Source: an uncultured Sphingobacteriales bacterium (GTDB lineage Bacteria > Bacteroidota > Bacteroidia > Chitinophagales > Chitinophagaceae). Taken from it: a stretch of DNA of 11,549 bases. The stretch spans positions 1 to 11,549 of the forward strand of contig CAMPKG010000078.1 in the NCBI GenBank assembly GCA_946887085.1, read 5' to 3'. Below are positions 1 through 6,724 of this stretch, piece after piece. Made by a program: the position numbers and the translations under genes. The notes under the pieces were generated by a model. It made no database searches. It saw only the letters and a list, made by a program, of their open reading frames with translations, and had not been told where the DNA came from. Positions within the stretch are counted from its first letter, which is position 1. The number at the start of each line of letters is the position of its first letter.

Positions 1-1242
1 ATCACAGGTTATAGCGATGTGAAAGATGCCGTAGAGGTAATGAAACTCGGAGCATACGATTATGTGACCAAACCACTTTTTCCTGATGAGATTTTGCTGA
101 CGATCAAGAAGGCACTTTCAGATGAAGGAGGGGACGCATCTCCGGCCAAAGCATATGTACCGCAAACAAACGGTGCTGCGACTGCTCCTGTGGCTAAAGG
201 GAAGCAAAGTATGGGCCATACCGAAGGCAAATATATCATGGGCAACAGTCCTGAATTTGCGCATATCGTGAAACAGATAGATCTCGTAGCGCCAACCAAC
301 TATAGCGTCATCATCTATGGCGAGAGCGGTAGCGGTAAAGAGGCTATCGCGCAGCAAATACATAAAAAAAGCAAGCGTGCAAATAAACCATTCGTGGCAA
401 TAGATTGCGGAGCATTGTCTAAAGAATTGGCGGGTAGCGAGTTGTTTGGTCACGAAAAGGGAGCATTTACCGGCGCACTCAATCAAAAGATCGGTAGCAT
501 GGAACTGGCAAATGACGGCACCATTTTCCTTGATGAGATCGCCAATCTTTCATACGACATCCAGGTTTCCCTGCTGCGCTGCGTACAAGAACGTAAGATC
601 AGGCGGGTAGGTGGCAACAAGGACATTGAGCTTGACCTCAGGTTTATCATAGCCAGCAACGAACGCCTGTGGGACTCTACCCGGACCGGCAAATTCCGGG
701 AAGATCTGTATCACAGGTTCAACGAGTTCAGTATAGAAGTGCCGCCATTGCGCGATCGTAAAGATGATATCATGCTTTTCGCAAACCACTTCCTGCAGGT
801 GACCAACGCAGAGTTGGGTAAAACGGTGAAAGGCTTCTCTAAGGACGTACAGGATATTCTGAACAACTACGTTTGGTACGGTAATCTTCGTGAACTAAGG
901 AATGTCGTTAAGCGCGCAACGCTGCTGACCGATGGGGAGTATGTAGAAGTACGATCATTGCCGTTTGAAATAAGCAACTATCAGAAATTGCAGTTTGATT
1001 CTCCTTCTTCCTCAGTATCCACGCCTGCAGAGCCGTCACTTTCAGGAGTGGGAAATCCGGGAGGGAATGTACCTTTCGAGAACAAATTGAAAAGCGCCAA
1101 CCTCGACGCGGAATACGAGGTAATACTGGACGCATTAAAACAGTCGAACTTCAATAAAAGTAAGGCAGCCAAACTGTTGAATATCGATCGGAAGACGTTG
1201 TACAACAAGATGAAGCAGTTCAAAGCGTTTAAAATGGACTGA
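1..1242 (+). CDS. Sigma-54-dependent response regulator, NtrC family (5' partial)
   Basis: Transcription activator that, once phosphorylated, uses ATP hydrolysis to open promoters bound by sigma-54 RNA polymerase. The window starts inside the gene: 413 residues are visible, counted from codon 1. The first ~40 are the end of a receiver domain, with the conserved Thr (T2 in ITGYSD) and the switch Lys (K24 in YVTKP); the phospho-acceptor Asp lies outside the window. An Ala/Pro/Gly-rich linker (~45-75) leads to the AAA+ domain: Walker A GESGSGKE at 107-114, the sigma-54 contact loop GAFTGA at 154-159, Walker B GTIFLDE near 173-179, and the FREDLYHR segment near 232. A Fis-type helix-turn-helix occupies the last ~40 residues (KSKAAKLLNIDRKTLYNKM). 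The intact GAFTGA loop supports true sigma-54 dependence. The gene is 74 nt upstream of two histidine kinases on the same strand, the second of which has an NtrB-like H-box. Family call is firm; the regulon is unknown. Confidence 0.95.
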   Translation: MTGYSDVKDAVEVMKLGAYDYVTKPLFPDEILLTIKKALSDEGGDASPAKAYVPQTNGAATAPVAKGKQSMGHTEGKYIMGNSPEFAHIVKQIDLVAPTNYSVIIYGESGSGKEAIAQQIHKKSKRANKPFVAIDCGALSKELAGSELFGHEKGAFTGALNQKIGSMELANDGTIFLDEIANLSYDIQVSLLRCVQERKIRRVGGNKDIELDLRFIIASNERLWDSTRTGKFREDLYHRFNEFSIEVPPLRDRKDDIMLFANHFLQVTNAELGKTVKGFSKDVQDILNNYVWYGNLRELRNVVKRATLLTDGEYVEVRSLPFEISNYQKLQFDSPSSSVSTPAEPSLSGVGNPGGNVPFENKLKSANLDAEYEVILDALKQSNFNKSKAAKLLNIDRKTLYNKMKQFKAFKMD

Positions 1243-1248
1243 TAAGAT

Positions 1249-1269
1249 CAGGTGACGTCAGGTCGCCTG
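1249..1269 (+). other. Hairpin just after the sigma-54 activator gene
   Basis: CAGGTGAC (1249-1256) and GTCGCCTG (1262-1269) pair over 8 bp with one G-U pair around a 5-nt loop, seven nt after the stop codon. No T-run follows, so it is not a standard intrinsic terminator. It could protect the 3' end of the upstream message or partly separate the activator from the kinase genes. Confidence 0.35.
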
Positions 1270-1316
1270 CTGTCGCTCAAGTTGTCCGGGAGTCTTTACT
1301 CAAATGCAGTTACATA

Positions 1317-2879
1317 ATGCAAACCGCTCATCCCAATAAGAATGCCGCATCAGTTGATGCAGAAGTATTGCATGATAGTTTGCCGGAGCAATTGATCGCC
1401 TCTGGTCCGGGTGTGGTATTGCTTATCGATTCCCAGAGCGGACAGCTATTATACAAACCAGGCAAATTTGATGAAAAACTGGGCGTCGACCATTCGGTCG
1501 TGGCTCAGCCCAACTTTTCATTTTTTGACTTGTTTGAAGTACGTGACCTGCAGCGTTTCAAGGTACAGATGAAGTATGCCGATGAGGATGAATACGCTCG
1601 AAACCGACACGCAAGCTACCAACTGAAAGGCAGCACAAATAGCCTGATGTGGCATATTTATACTGCAACATTCAATGGATCTCCCGGCAAGGTCCAGTTA
1701 TTTCTCCTTCCTGAGGTGTCAAAGTATGCGATTCCGTTTTTGTCTTACGATTCACGTGAGTTGTTCTTTGAGCAATTTCAATATCTCGATTTTGGCACGT
1801 TTGAATGGATAATGGGCGTTGACAACGTCTTTTGGTCGGACAGCATTTACGACATTTGCGAAATAGACAGTTCTCAGAAAGATCTCAGTCGTGATTTTGT
1901 GAGCAAGATTACGCACCCCGAAGATAGGGAGCTGGCGAATCGTGTTGTTAATGAAGCCTTGCAAACGGGCAGCGATTTTAACTTTGAGATCCGTATAATT
2001 ACGGCTACGAATAAAGTGAAGATCATCCAGGCAACCGGGCGTGTTATAAAAGCAAGAGACGGTTCACCTGTTAAACTGGTGGGCGTAATTCGGAATGTGA
2101 CCGAGCAGCGAAGAGTAGAGCAGGACCTGAAAAAACACGTACTGGAGCTCAATAGGTCTAACAAAGAGCTGGAAGAGTTTGCGTATGTAGCCAGTCACGA
2201 TTTGCAGGAGCCACTCAGGAAGATAACCACGTTTAGCGGAAGTCTTACAGAAAAATTCAAAAATGTAGTAGCAGGCGAAGGGGCCATGTACCTGGAACGG
2301 ATAGTTATTGCAGCAGAGAATATGCGCACGCTTATCAATAACCTCCTGGAGTTTTCCCGGGTGTCGAGAGATACGCAACCCTTTGAAACGGTGAATCTAA
2401 GTTTTGTTCTTCACCAGGTGAAGAACGATCTGGAGTTATTGATTGAAGAGACTGGTGCTGTTGTAGAAGTAGGTAAATTGCCGGCCATTTTTGGGTCGTT
2501 GACGCAGATGAAACAATTGTTTGCCAACCTCATCAATAATTCCCTAAAGTTTAGAAAACAGGATAAAGCGCCGTTGATCAGGATAGAATCAACAGAGTTA
2601 GATGAAAGCTCTAAATTGACCTACAACCTGCCGCTGACTGGTCAATACTGTAAAATTACCTTAAGTGATAATGGTATCGGTTTTGATAATGAGTATTCCG
2701 AGCGTATTTTCCAGATATTCCAACGGTTGAATGGAAAATCTGAATATCCCGGATCAGGAATAGGATTAGCTATTTGTAAAAAAATCGTGGAGCACCATAA
2801 AGGTGTGATATTTGCAGAAGGGCGCGAAGGCGACGGTGCACAGTTTACTATCCTGCTGCCCTTGATGGATAAAGCCTGA
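1317..2879 (+). CDS. Soluble PAS-PAS sensor histidine kinase, phytochrome-type H-box
   Basis: Sensor kinase of 520 aa that autophosphorylates a histidine and passes the phosphoryl group to a response regulator. No signal peptide or membrane segment is visible, so it should sense a cytoplasmic cue. Order of parts: a divergent N-terminal PAS-like region (~25-130), a PAS fold with PAC-like end (~155-265, finishing GVIRNVTEQRR), a short coiled coil (~265-288), and a HisKA domain with H294 in ASHDLQEPLRKI. The ATPase domain has an N-box near N404-N408, G1 DNGIGF at 451-456 and G2 GSGIGL at 479-484. The ASHDLQEPLRKI H-box is typical of the phytochrome-like kinase class, whose usual partners are stand-alone Rcp1-type receivers; one is encoded at 5336-5758 on the other strand. 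The next gene starts 7 nt after the stop, so the two kinases are almost surely co-transcribed. The ATG at 1317 has no clear Shine-Dalgarno sequence, as is common in Bacteroidota. Confidence 0.93.
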   Translation: MQTAHPNKNAASVDAEVLHDSLPEQLIASGPGVVLLIDSQSGQLLYKPGKFDEKLGVDHSVVAQPNFSFFDLFEVRDLQRFKVQMKYADEDEYARNRHASYQLKGSTNSLMWHIYTATFNGSPGKVQLFLLPEVSKYAIPFLSYDSRELFFEQFQYLDFGTFEWIMGVDNVFWSDSIYDICEIDSSQKDLSRDFVSKITHPEDRELANRVVNEALQTGSDFNFEIRIITATNKVKIIQATGRVIKARDGSPVKLVGVIRNVTEQRRVEQDLKKHVLELNRSNKELEEFAYVASHDLQEPLRKITTFSGSLTEKFKNVVAGEGAMYLERIVIAAENMRTLINNLLEFSRVSRDTQPFETVNLSFVLHQVKNDLELLIEETGAVVEVGKLPAIFGSLTQMKQLFANLINNSLKFRKQDKAPLIRIESTELDESSKLTYNLPLTGQYCKITLSDNGIGFDNEYSERIFQIFQRLNGKSEYPGSGIGLAICKKIVEHHKGVIFAEGREGDGAQFTILLPLMDKA

Positions 2880-2886
2880 ACCAAGC

Positions 2887-4377
2887 ATGACCGACAATAA
2901 ATACAGGATCCTCATAGTTGACGATGACGAAGATGATTTTATCATCACCAGCGAATATATAAAACACATTCCCGGTACTGAGTACACTACTGACTGGTGT
3001 CCGCGTTATGCCGACGCCTTACAGCATATGGTCAACGGCGCCTATGACCTGTACTTTGTGGACTATCGACTCGGGGCGAAGTCCGGTGTCGATCTTTTGA
3101 AAGAAGCGCTAGAAAATAATTGCGAGGAACCTATTATTCTTCTTACCGGTAAGGGCAATTATGAGGTGGATATAAAAGCCATGGAATTAGGCGCGGTAGA
3201 TTACCTTATTAAAACGGAGCTGTCCATCGAAAAGATGGAACGTAGCATCCGTTATGCGCTGGACCGTGCCGCCACGTTAAAAGCTCTGAAAGCTAATGAG
3301 CGCAAGTATCGTAGCATTTTTGAAAAGTCAAAAGACGTTGTATTCCTGACGGACGAGAAGCTAAACATAAGGGATGTTAACGATGCCGTCGAAGCATTGC
3401 TTGGTTATACCAAGGAGGAAGTGCGCGGTCTTAACCTCGGAGATCTTATAGAACAGGCACAGCATAAAAAATTTTTGCTGCAGGCGCTCAAAACCAGGAA
3501 GGAGATCGAGGACTGGGCCGTTAGCTTCAAGACAAATGATGACGAAAGAAAATCGTGCATCTTATCTGCAACACTTGAGGACGGTGACGAGAATACGTAT
3601 ATACAAGGGATCATTCACGATATTACGAATCTGAAGAAGGCAGAGAAAGCATCGCTTCAGGCAGAGAAACTTGCAGCTGCGGGCCGGCTTGTACGTACGC
3701 TGGCGCATGAGGTGCGAAATCCGCTTAATAATATCACGCTGTCCGTAGAACAAATGCAGCAAGAGGTCAAGGAAGATACCACACTGCTTTATCTGGATAT
3801 CATTCACCGGAACAGCAGGCGTATAAGCGACCTGATAGGGGAACTCTTGAATACGTCCCGGCCGACAGAGATTAAACTGAATGAGGAAACCGTACAATCA
3901 ATAACGGACGATGTTATTTCATCCGCAATCGACAGGTTGACACTAAAACGCATTAAGCTGAAGGTGACATATCCGGATAATCCGCTGCAGATATTTGCTG
4001 ACAAAGAGAAGCTGAAACTCGCACTTTTGAATGTGGTCATCAATGCGATAGAGGCCATGGAAGAACAGAAGGGCACGCTGACTATTACTTTGCAGAAAGT
4101 TCGAAAACATGCCATTCTAACCATTGGAGATGATGGCAGCGGCATCAGTGAAGAAAATGTCGCGCGCCTCTTTGAGCCTTACTTTACACAAAAAAGAAAC
4201 GGAATGGGCCTGGGCCTCGCATTTACCCTCAATATCCTGCAGGCTCACAAAGCAACGATTGAGGTTGCCTCTAAAATAGGCGAGGGGACAATATTTACAA
4301 TGACATTTCCGCTTGCCAATACGATCAATGACCCCGGCGAAATACCTCGCGAAGATTCTGAGAAAAAACTGGCTTAG
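2887..4377 (+). CDS. Receiver-PAS-histidine kinase (N-terminal REC, NtrB-like kinase core)
   Basis: A 496-aa cytoplasmic protein joining a response-regulator receiver to a kinase. The N-terminal receiver (~5-125) has all key residues: D12/D13 acidic pair, phospho-acceptor D59 (YFVDYRLG), T87 (LLTGKG) and K109 (YLIKTE). A PAS domain covers ~137-250 (GIIHDIT near its end). The HisKA H-box LAHEVRNPLNNI places the phospho-His at H274. The ATPase domain shows the N-box Asn N386 (NVVINAIE), G1 DDGSGI at 415-420 and G2 GMGLGLAF at 439-446. This core resembles NtrB/ZraS-type kinases that serve NtrC regulators, matching the sigma-54 activator two genes upstream. The receiver is at the N terminus, not the C terminus as in classical hybrid kinases, so it may gate the kinase in response to another kinase, for example the one encoded 7 nt upstream. 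No membrane segments seen. Domain calls are firm; the partner assignment is inference. Confidence 0.93.
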   Translation: MTDNKYRILIVDDDEDDFIITSEYIKHIPGTEYTTDWCPRYADALQHMVNGAYDLYFVDYRLGAKSGVDLLKEALENNCEEPIILLTGKGNYEVDIKAMELGAVDYLIKTELSIEKMERSIRYALDRAATLKALKANERKYRSIFEKSKDVVFLTDEKLNIRDVNDAVEALLGYTKEEVRGLNLGDLIEQAQHKKFLLQALKTRKEIEDWAVSFKTNDDERKSCILSATLEDGDENTYIQGIIHDITNLKKAEKASLQAEKLAAAGRLVRTLAHEVRNPLNNITLSVEQMQQEVKEDTTLLYLDIIHRNSRRISDLIGELLNTSRPTEIKLNEETVQSITDDVISSAIDRLTLKRIKLKVTYPDNPLQIFADKEKLKLALLNVVINAIEAMEEQKGTLTITLQKVRKHAILTIGDDGSGISEENVARLFEPYFTQKRNGMGLGLAFTLNILQAHKATIEVASKIGEGTIFTMTFPLANTINDPGEIPREDSEKKLA

Positions 4378-4387
4378 TGCTTACCAC

Positions 4388-4422
4388 AAAGCTTCTATAA
4401 CAGGCGATTGATTTGAAGCTTT
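4388..4422 (+). other. Inverted repeat after the receiver-kinase gene
   Basis: AAAGCTTC (4388-4395) and GAAGCTTT (4415-4422) form a perfect 8-bp stem with a 19-nt loop, ten nt after the kinase stop codon. Only a weak pyrimidine stretch follows, so it is a poor terminator, but it may mark the 3' end of the signalling operon or be a protein-binding site. The rest of 4378-4555 is AT-rich and shows no open frame of useful length. Confidence 0.3.
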
Positions 4423-4555
4423 CTACATATTCGGTGTGGAATAAAATTCTCAATTATGTATGTATAACGGCAATTGTGCGGCGGATTTGCATTATCTGGC
4501 CGTAGGTTGGGCTGGCATAGTATTTTTTGCATTTCTATAACCAAATGTTTTAGTT

Positions 4556-4711
4556 ATGAGATCGTTACTGTACCTGGTGGCTGTGATACTTATAATAGGT
4601 TGGATACTGGGAGTATTTGTGTATAGTGCCAAAGGGTTGATACATGTATTGTTAGTGATCGCTATTATATCCCTCCTGCTCGGGTTTATCAGGCGCGGGA
4701 CAGTTGATTAG
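4556..4711 (+). CDS. Small two-helix membrane protein, Lmo0937/DUF5670 type
   Basis: A 51-aa protein (MRSLLYLVAVILIIGWILG...GFIRRGTVD) with two hydrophobic helices at about residues 4-22 and 28-45, a short turn (YSAKG) between them, and a basic RR end. The pattern of a first helix with a Trp, a short turn with Gly, then IHVLLVIAII is characteristic of the Lmo0937-family (DUF5670) membrane proteins, which are usually about 50 aa. Their biochemical role is not known; in Bacteroidota they often sit near stress genes. The ATG at 4556 is the only sensible start. The gene stands alone between the signalling operon and a strong terminator at 4748-4780. A TTTTTTG sequence at 4531-4537 is close to, but not a clean match for, the Bacteroidota -7 element. 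The family call comes from motif and length alone. Confidence 0.82.
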   Translation: MRSLLYLVAVILIIGWILGVFVYSAKGLIHVLLVIAIISLLLGFIRRGTVD

Positions 4712-4747
4712 CCTCTTTCTCTCTCCATATATCCTCTGTTGTTTTTC

Positions 4748-4780
4748 AATTAGCTACAGTTTTTCTGTAGCTAATTTTTT
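4748..4780 (+). terminator. Strong rho-independent terminator of the small membrane-protein gene
   Basis: AATTAGCTACAG (4748-4759) and CTGTAGCTAATT (4765-4776) form a perfect 12-bp stem around a TTTTT loop, and the T-run reaches 4780. It lies 37 nt after the stop of the 51-aa gene and 36 nt before the end of the convergent minus-strand receiver gene. On the minus strand the stem is followed by GAAAAAC, so it works mainly for + transcription. Confidence 0.88.
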
Positions 4781-4815
4781 GCGCTACATATCGATAAAGA
4801 AAAGGCATGCTCAGA

Positions 4816-5193
4816 TCAGATACGCGCCAGCTGTTTATCAAGGTCGTTGAAGCTAATAGGTTTTTCTATTACGCTGTATTTGGCTGCTTTAGGCATTTCC
4901 GGTAATTGAGGATGAAATGCACTGATCATATTGATGTGCATATCCGGATATTCGCGCGCAAGACCTGGCGCTACACTCCAGCCAGTGCCATCGGGAAGAT
5001 TGTTGTCAAGAAAGATCATGTTTGGCCTGAGGGATTTTAGAAACGAGACACCCTCTTCGAGCGTGTGTGAAAGATATACTTCGTAATTTTTTCGAAGAAA
5101 GTAACTTTTTAACAACAAACAGAGGTCGATCTCATCGTCTATTATCAGAACTTTTTGCTGGCCAGGCATATTCTTGGTTATATTAAAATTCAT
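4816..5193 (-). CDS. Stand-alone response regulator receiver protein
   Basis: A single CheY-like receiver of about 125 aa (start ATG at 5193, MNFNITKN) or 117 aa (start ATG at 5169, MPGQQKVLIIDDE). Numbered from the second start, the acidic pair is D11/D12, the phospho-acceptor is D55 (MIFLDNNLPDGTG), the conserved Ser/Thr position is S83 (MISAFH) and the conserved Lys is K103 (VIEKPI). There is no DNA-binding or other output domain, so it must act through a partner protein or as a phosphoryl carrier. The start is uncertain; the 5193 ATG is chosen because it leaves a short leader behind an ACTTTGC motif at 5208-5214 that resembles a -7 element, but the 5169 ATG fits the family's usual N terminus better. 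It is convergent with the 51-aa membrane-protein gene and 140 nt downstream of another receiver gene on the same strand. Confidence 0.88.
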   Translation of the reverse strand: MNFNITKNMPGQQKVLIIDDEIDLCLLLKSYFLRKNYEVYLSHTLEEGVSFLKSLRPNMIFLDNNLPDGTGWSVAPGLAREYPDMHINMISAFHPQLPEMPKAAKYSVIEKPISFNDLDKQLARI

Positions 5194-5332
5194 GCGTAAA
5201 GCAAGTTGCAAAGTACAACATTCCTTAATTATCGCAAATTACTATGTTATTCTGACAGAAATTGCCATTCTAATTTAATAGCAACAAAAAGGATGCCTGC
5301 AAATCTAAACTATATGCAAATAATCAACCTTA

Positions 5333-5758
5333 TCAGGCAGGAATATTAGTTGAATAAAGCCAGTAACTTCTCAATGCCGCTACTGTTTTCAACAAACTCT
5401 CAAAGCTGTTAGGTTTAGTGATATAGGAGTTGGCGCCAAGCTCGTAACAACGCCTCATTTCCTGTTCGTTGTTTGTGGTGCTGAATATAACAACGGGGAT
5501 GTTCTTGAGCTGTGGGTGCTGTTTAAGTTCTTTCAAAACCTCCCGCCCGTCTTTCTTGGGCATGTTCAGGTCCAAAAGTATGAATCGGGGATAGTTGTTG
5601 TTACCTGATGCAACCAAAGATTGCAGATATTCAAGCACCTCAACCCCATTTTCAACAAAGTGCAATTTGTCCGTAAAGCCGTTCTCTTCAAAAGCGGCCT
5701 GTAATAAGAAGCGGTCATCCGCATCGTCCTCTGCTATAAGTATAAAAATTTCCTCCAT
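5333..5758 (-). CDS. Stand-alone response regulator, Rcp1/CheY type
   Basis: Single receiver domain of 141 aa that can take a phosphoryl group from a histidine kinase. From the ATG at 5758 (MEEIFILIAEDDADD): acidic cluster E10/D11/D12, phospho-acceptor D63 in FILLDLNMPKKDG, conserved S93/T94 in VVIFSTTNN, and K115 in YITKPN. The motifs DLNMPKKDGREVL and CYELGANSYITKP are those of the Rcp1-like group that partners phytochrome-type kinases. The kinase at 1317-2879 has exactly that H-box type and no response regulator directly beside it of this class, so it is a candidate partner. An in-frame ATG at 5899 would add 47 residues (FHNFATHF and similar) that do not look like a receiver and would run through the putative promoter at 5776-5783, so the 5758 start is preferred. 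No output domain is present. Confidence 0.9.
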   Translation of the reverse strand: MEEIFILIAEDDADDRFLLQAAFEENGFTDKLHFVENGVEVLEYLQSLVASGNNNYPRFILLDLNMPKKDGREVLKELKQHPQLKNIPVVIFSTTNNEQEMRRCYELGANSYITKPNSFESLLKTVAALRSYWLYSTNIPA

Positions 5759-5775
5759 TCCCGCGAAATGCGTTG

Positions 5776-5783
5776 CAAAGTTA
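5776..5783 (-). promoter_or_regulatory. Bacteroidota -7 element for the Rcp1-type receiver gene
   Basis: Read on the minus strand this is TAACTTTG, an exact match to the Bacteroidota -7 consensus TAnnTTTG, 17 nt before the ATG at 5758. A TTTA sequence 17 nt further upstream could serve as a weak -33 element. The resulting leader would be only about 10-13 nt. Confidence 0.4.
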
Positions 5784-5888
5784 TGAAAATAAGTCTTCGA
5801 TAAATTTGAACTCTTAATGTGTATGGCCGTTTCGATAGTTAAAATACTGCTAATAGCTGAAGATAGCGGATTATGTAGAATATAGCAA

Positions 5889-5899
5889 ATGAGTCTCAT
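5889..5899. repeat. Perfect 11-bp palindrome ATGAGTCTCAT
   Basis: ATGAG-T-CTCAT sits in the divergent intergenic region (5759-6021). A related inverted pair, TTGAG (5904-5908) and CTCAA (5916-5920), lies directly next to it. Either could bind a dimeric regulator; no match to a known operator is claimed. Confidence 0.3.
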
Positions 5900-5934
5900 G
5901 GCATTGAGGAATTATCTCAACAGCTTACCCATGT

Positions 5935-5957
5935 AAATGCCCAACAGGCAGGCATTT
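5935..5957. promoter_or_regulatory. Inverted repeat AAATGCC-N9-GGCATTT, possible operator
   Basis: A perfect 7-bp inverted repeat with a 9-nt spacer; a shorter pair TGCC/GGCA (5938-5941 and 5947-5950) is nested in it. It lies 24 nt upstream of the -7 element at 5982, the place where an activator of the hydrophilic-protein operon would bind. The regulator is unknown. Confidence 0.35.
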
Positions 5958-5981
5958 CAAAGCAATTTCCATAAGGCACAA

Positions 5982-5989
5982 TATTTTTG
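5982..5989 (+). promoter_or_regulatory. Bacteroidota -7 element for the hydrophilic-protein operon
   Basis: TATTTTTG matches TAnnTTTG exactly, 32 nt before the ATG at 6022. No clean TTG is at the usual -33 distance, which would suit a promoter that needs an activator; the inverted repeat at 5935-5957 is a candidate site. Confidence 0.42.
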
Positions 5990-6021
5990 ACTGATGACTG
6001 CCGTTCCTAAAGCAAATTGTT

Positions 6022-6477
6022 ATGAGCACTCCTGGTCAAGACAAGAATTCAAAAAAAGCTAATAGTCCCGCATCTGAAACACCAGACCAGGGACGATCTG
6101 CGTTCAGCGCCGGTACTACCGCTCAAGGTGGTACAAATTTCGGCCAGGGTTCTTCGCAATTGGGTGGTCAGGTGTACAAACAGGGCGATACTGCTAATGC
6201 CGGTTCCAACTACGGAAACGAGTCAGGACGCCTGGCTAATGTTAGTCAACCGGATTCTCCGACAGGCGACAAAAAGCAAGGCGGAGGCGCGGCAGGCTAT
6301 GATCCGAACCGTGAGCAGCAGGAGATCAACAAGGAACGGGAAGACATGAATAACGAGCGCGACCTGGGGCAGGTGGATGTGGAGCGTCAGCGAAATCCTC
6401 AGCCAGACGATCCGACCCCTGGTAAAGAACCGGGTACAGAACCCGGTACAGAACCAGCTAATCCGGGCGTCCACTAG
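6022..6477 (+). CDS. Disordered hydrophilic protein, hydrophilin-like
   Basis: A 151-aa protein I cannot assign to a named family. It has no Cys, no Trp and no hydrophobic segment. Residues 1-95 are rich in Gly, Ser, Gln, Asn and Thr (repeated GG/GQG/NYG units). Residues ~97-123 form a highly charged, probably helical stretch (NREQQEINKEREDMNNERD). The end (~125-151) is Pro/Glu-rich with a short repeat EPGTEPGTEP, encoded by a 12-bp tandem repeat at 6427-6450. This composition is typical of intrinsically disordered, desiccation- or stress-related hydrophilins, but that role is inferred from composition only. The ATG at 6022 fits the -7 element at 5982-5989. The next gene begins 47 nt after the stop, and the DUF892 gene lies further down, so a three-gene operon ending at the terminator near 7483 is likely. 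Confidence 0.8.
   Translation: MSTPGQDKNSKKANSPASETPDQGRSAFSAGTTAQGGTNFGQGSSQLGGQVYKQGDTANAGSNYGNESGRLANVSQPDSPTGDKKQGGGAAGYDPNREQQEINKEREDMNNERDLGQVDVERQRNPQPDDPTPGKEPGTEPGTEPANPGVH
6427..6450 (+). repeat. Two 12-bp tandem units within the hydrophilic-protein gene
   Basis: GAACCGGGTACA (6427-6438) is followed by GAACCCGGTACA (6439-6450) and a partial GAACCA. The units differ at one base and encode the EPGT repeats. Copy number could vary without breaking the frame because the unit is a multiple of three. Confidence 0.7.
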
Positions 6478-6524
6478 TTTTTAAAGTCGAAGAAGTAAGA
6501 ACGATCTCCAAAACAAATAGCAAC

Positions 6525-6722
6525 ATGTTGCAAAAAATATTAGAAAAAATATTCGGCAGCCGGAAATCGGAAGAGAAAATACAACTCGCCGAACCCAGTA
6601 GCCGCTATATAGAACCCTCGGAGTTCAATTCTGCTTTTGGGCGGAATTGTGCGCCCGGAGGCACCCTTGTAAGCGCAGCTCCTACCCCGGAAACTGCACA
6701 GACACAATACTGCAGGGCCTAA
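6525..6722 (+). CDS. Small protein of unknown function, 65 aa
   Basis: I do not recognise this protein. It starts with an amphipathic helix-like stretch (MLQKILEKIFGS), followed by a charged segment (RKSEEK) and a tail with two cysteines, C42 (RNCAPGG) and C63 (QYCRA). There is no signal peptide or full-length membrane helix. The frame is supported by its position 47 nt after the hydrophilic-protein gene and 53 nt before the DUF892 gene on the same strand, and by an ATG preceded by an A-rich stretch as in its neighbours. A longer frame overlapping its end in another phase (from 6647) belongs to the upstream part of the DUF892 reading frame and is not thought to be translated. Confidence 0.6.
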   Translation: MLQKILEKIFGSRKSEEKIQLAEPSSRYIEPSEFNSAFGRNCAPGGTLVSAAPTPETAQTQYCRA

Positions 6723-6724
6723 TT

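Noticed and set aside
4515..4540. TGGCATAGTATTTTTTGCA upstream of the 51-aa membrane-protein gene as a sigma-54 (-24/-12) promoter.
   Set aside because: The GG and GC are 13 nt apart, whereas sigma-54 promoters require a 10-nt spacing between them.
5295..5339. GCCTG/CAGGC inverted pair at the end of the Rcp1-type receiver gene as a terminator.
   Set aside because: Only 5 bp of stem with a loop of over 30 nt and no T-run on the minus strand directly after it.
5759..5899. N-terminal extension of the Rcp1-type receiver from an in-frame ATG at 5899.
   Set aside because: The 47 extra residues have no receiver character, cross the putative promoter at 5776-5783, and the start at 5758 fits the family N terminus.
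5974..5991. AGGCACAATATTTTTGA upstream of the hydrophilic-protein gene as a sigma-54 promoter.
   Set aside because: The -24 half is good but the -12 half is GA not GC and is spaced wrongly; the exact TATTTTTG match to the Bacteroidota -7 element explains the site better.
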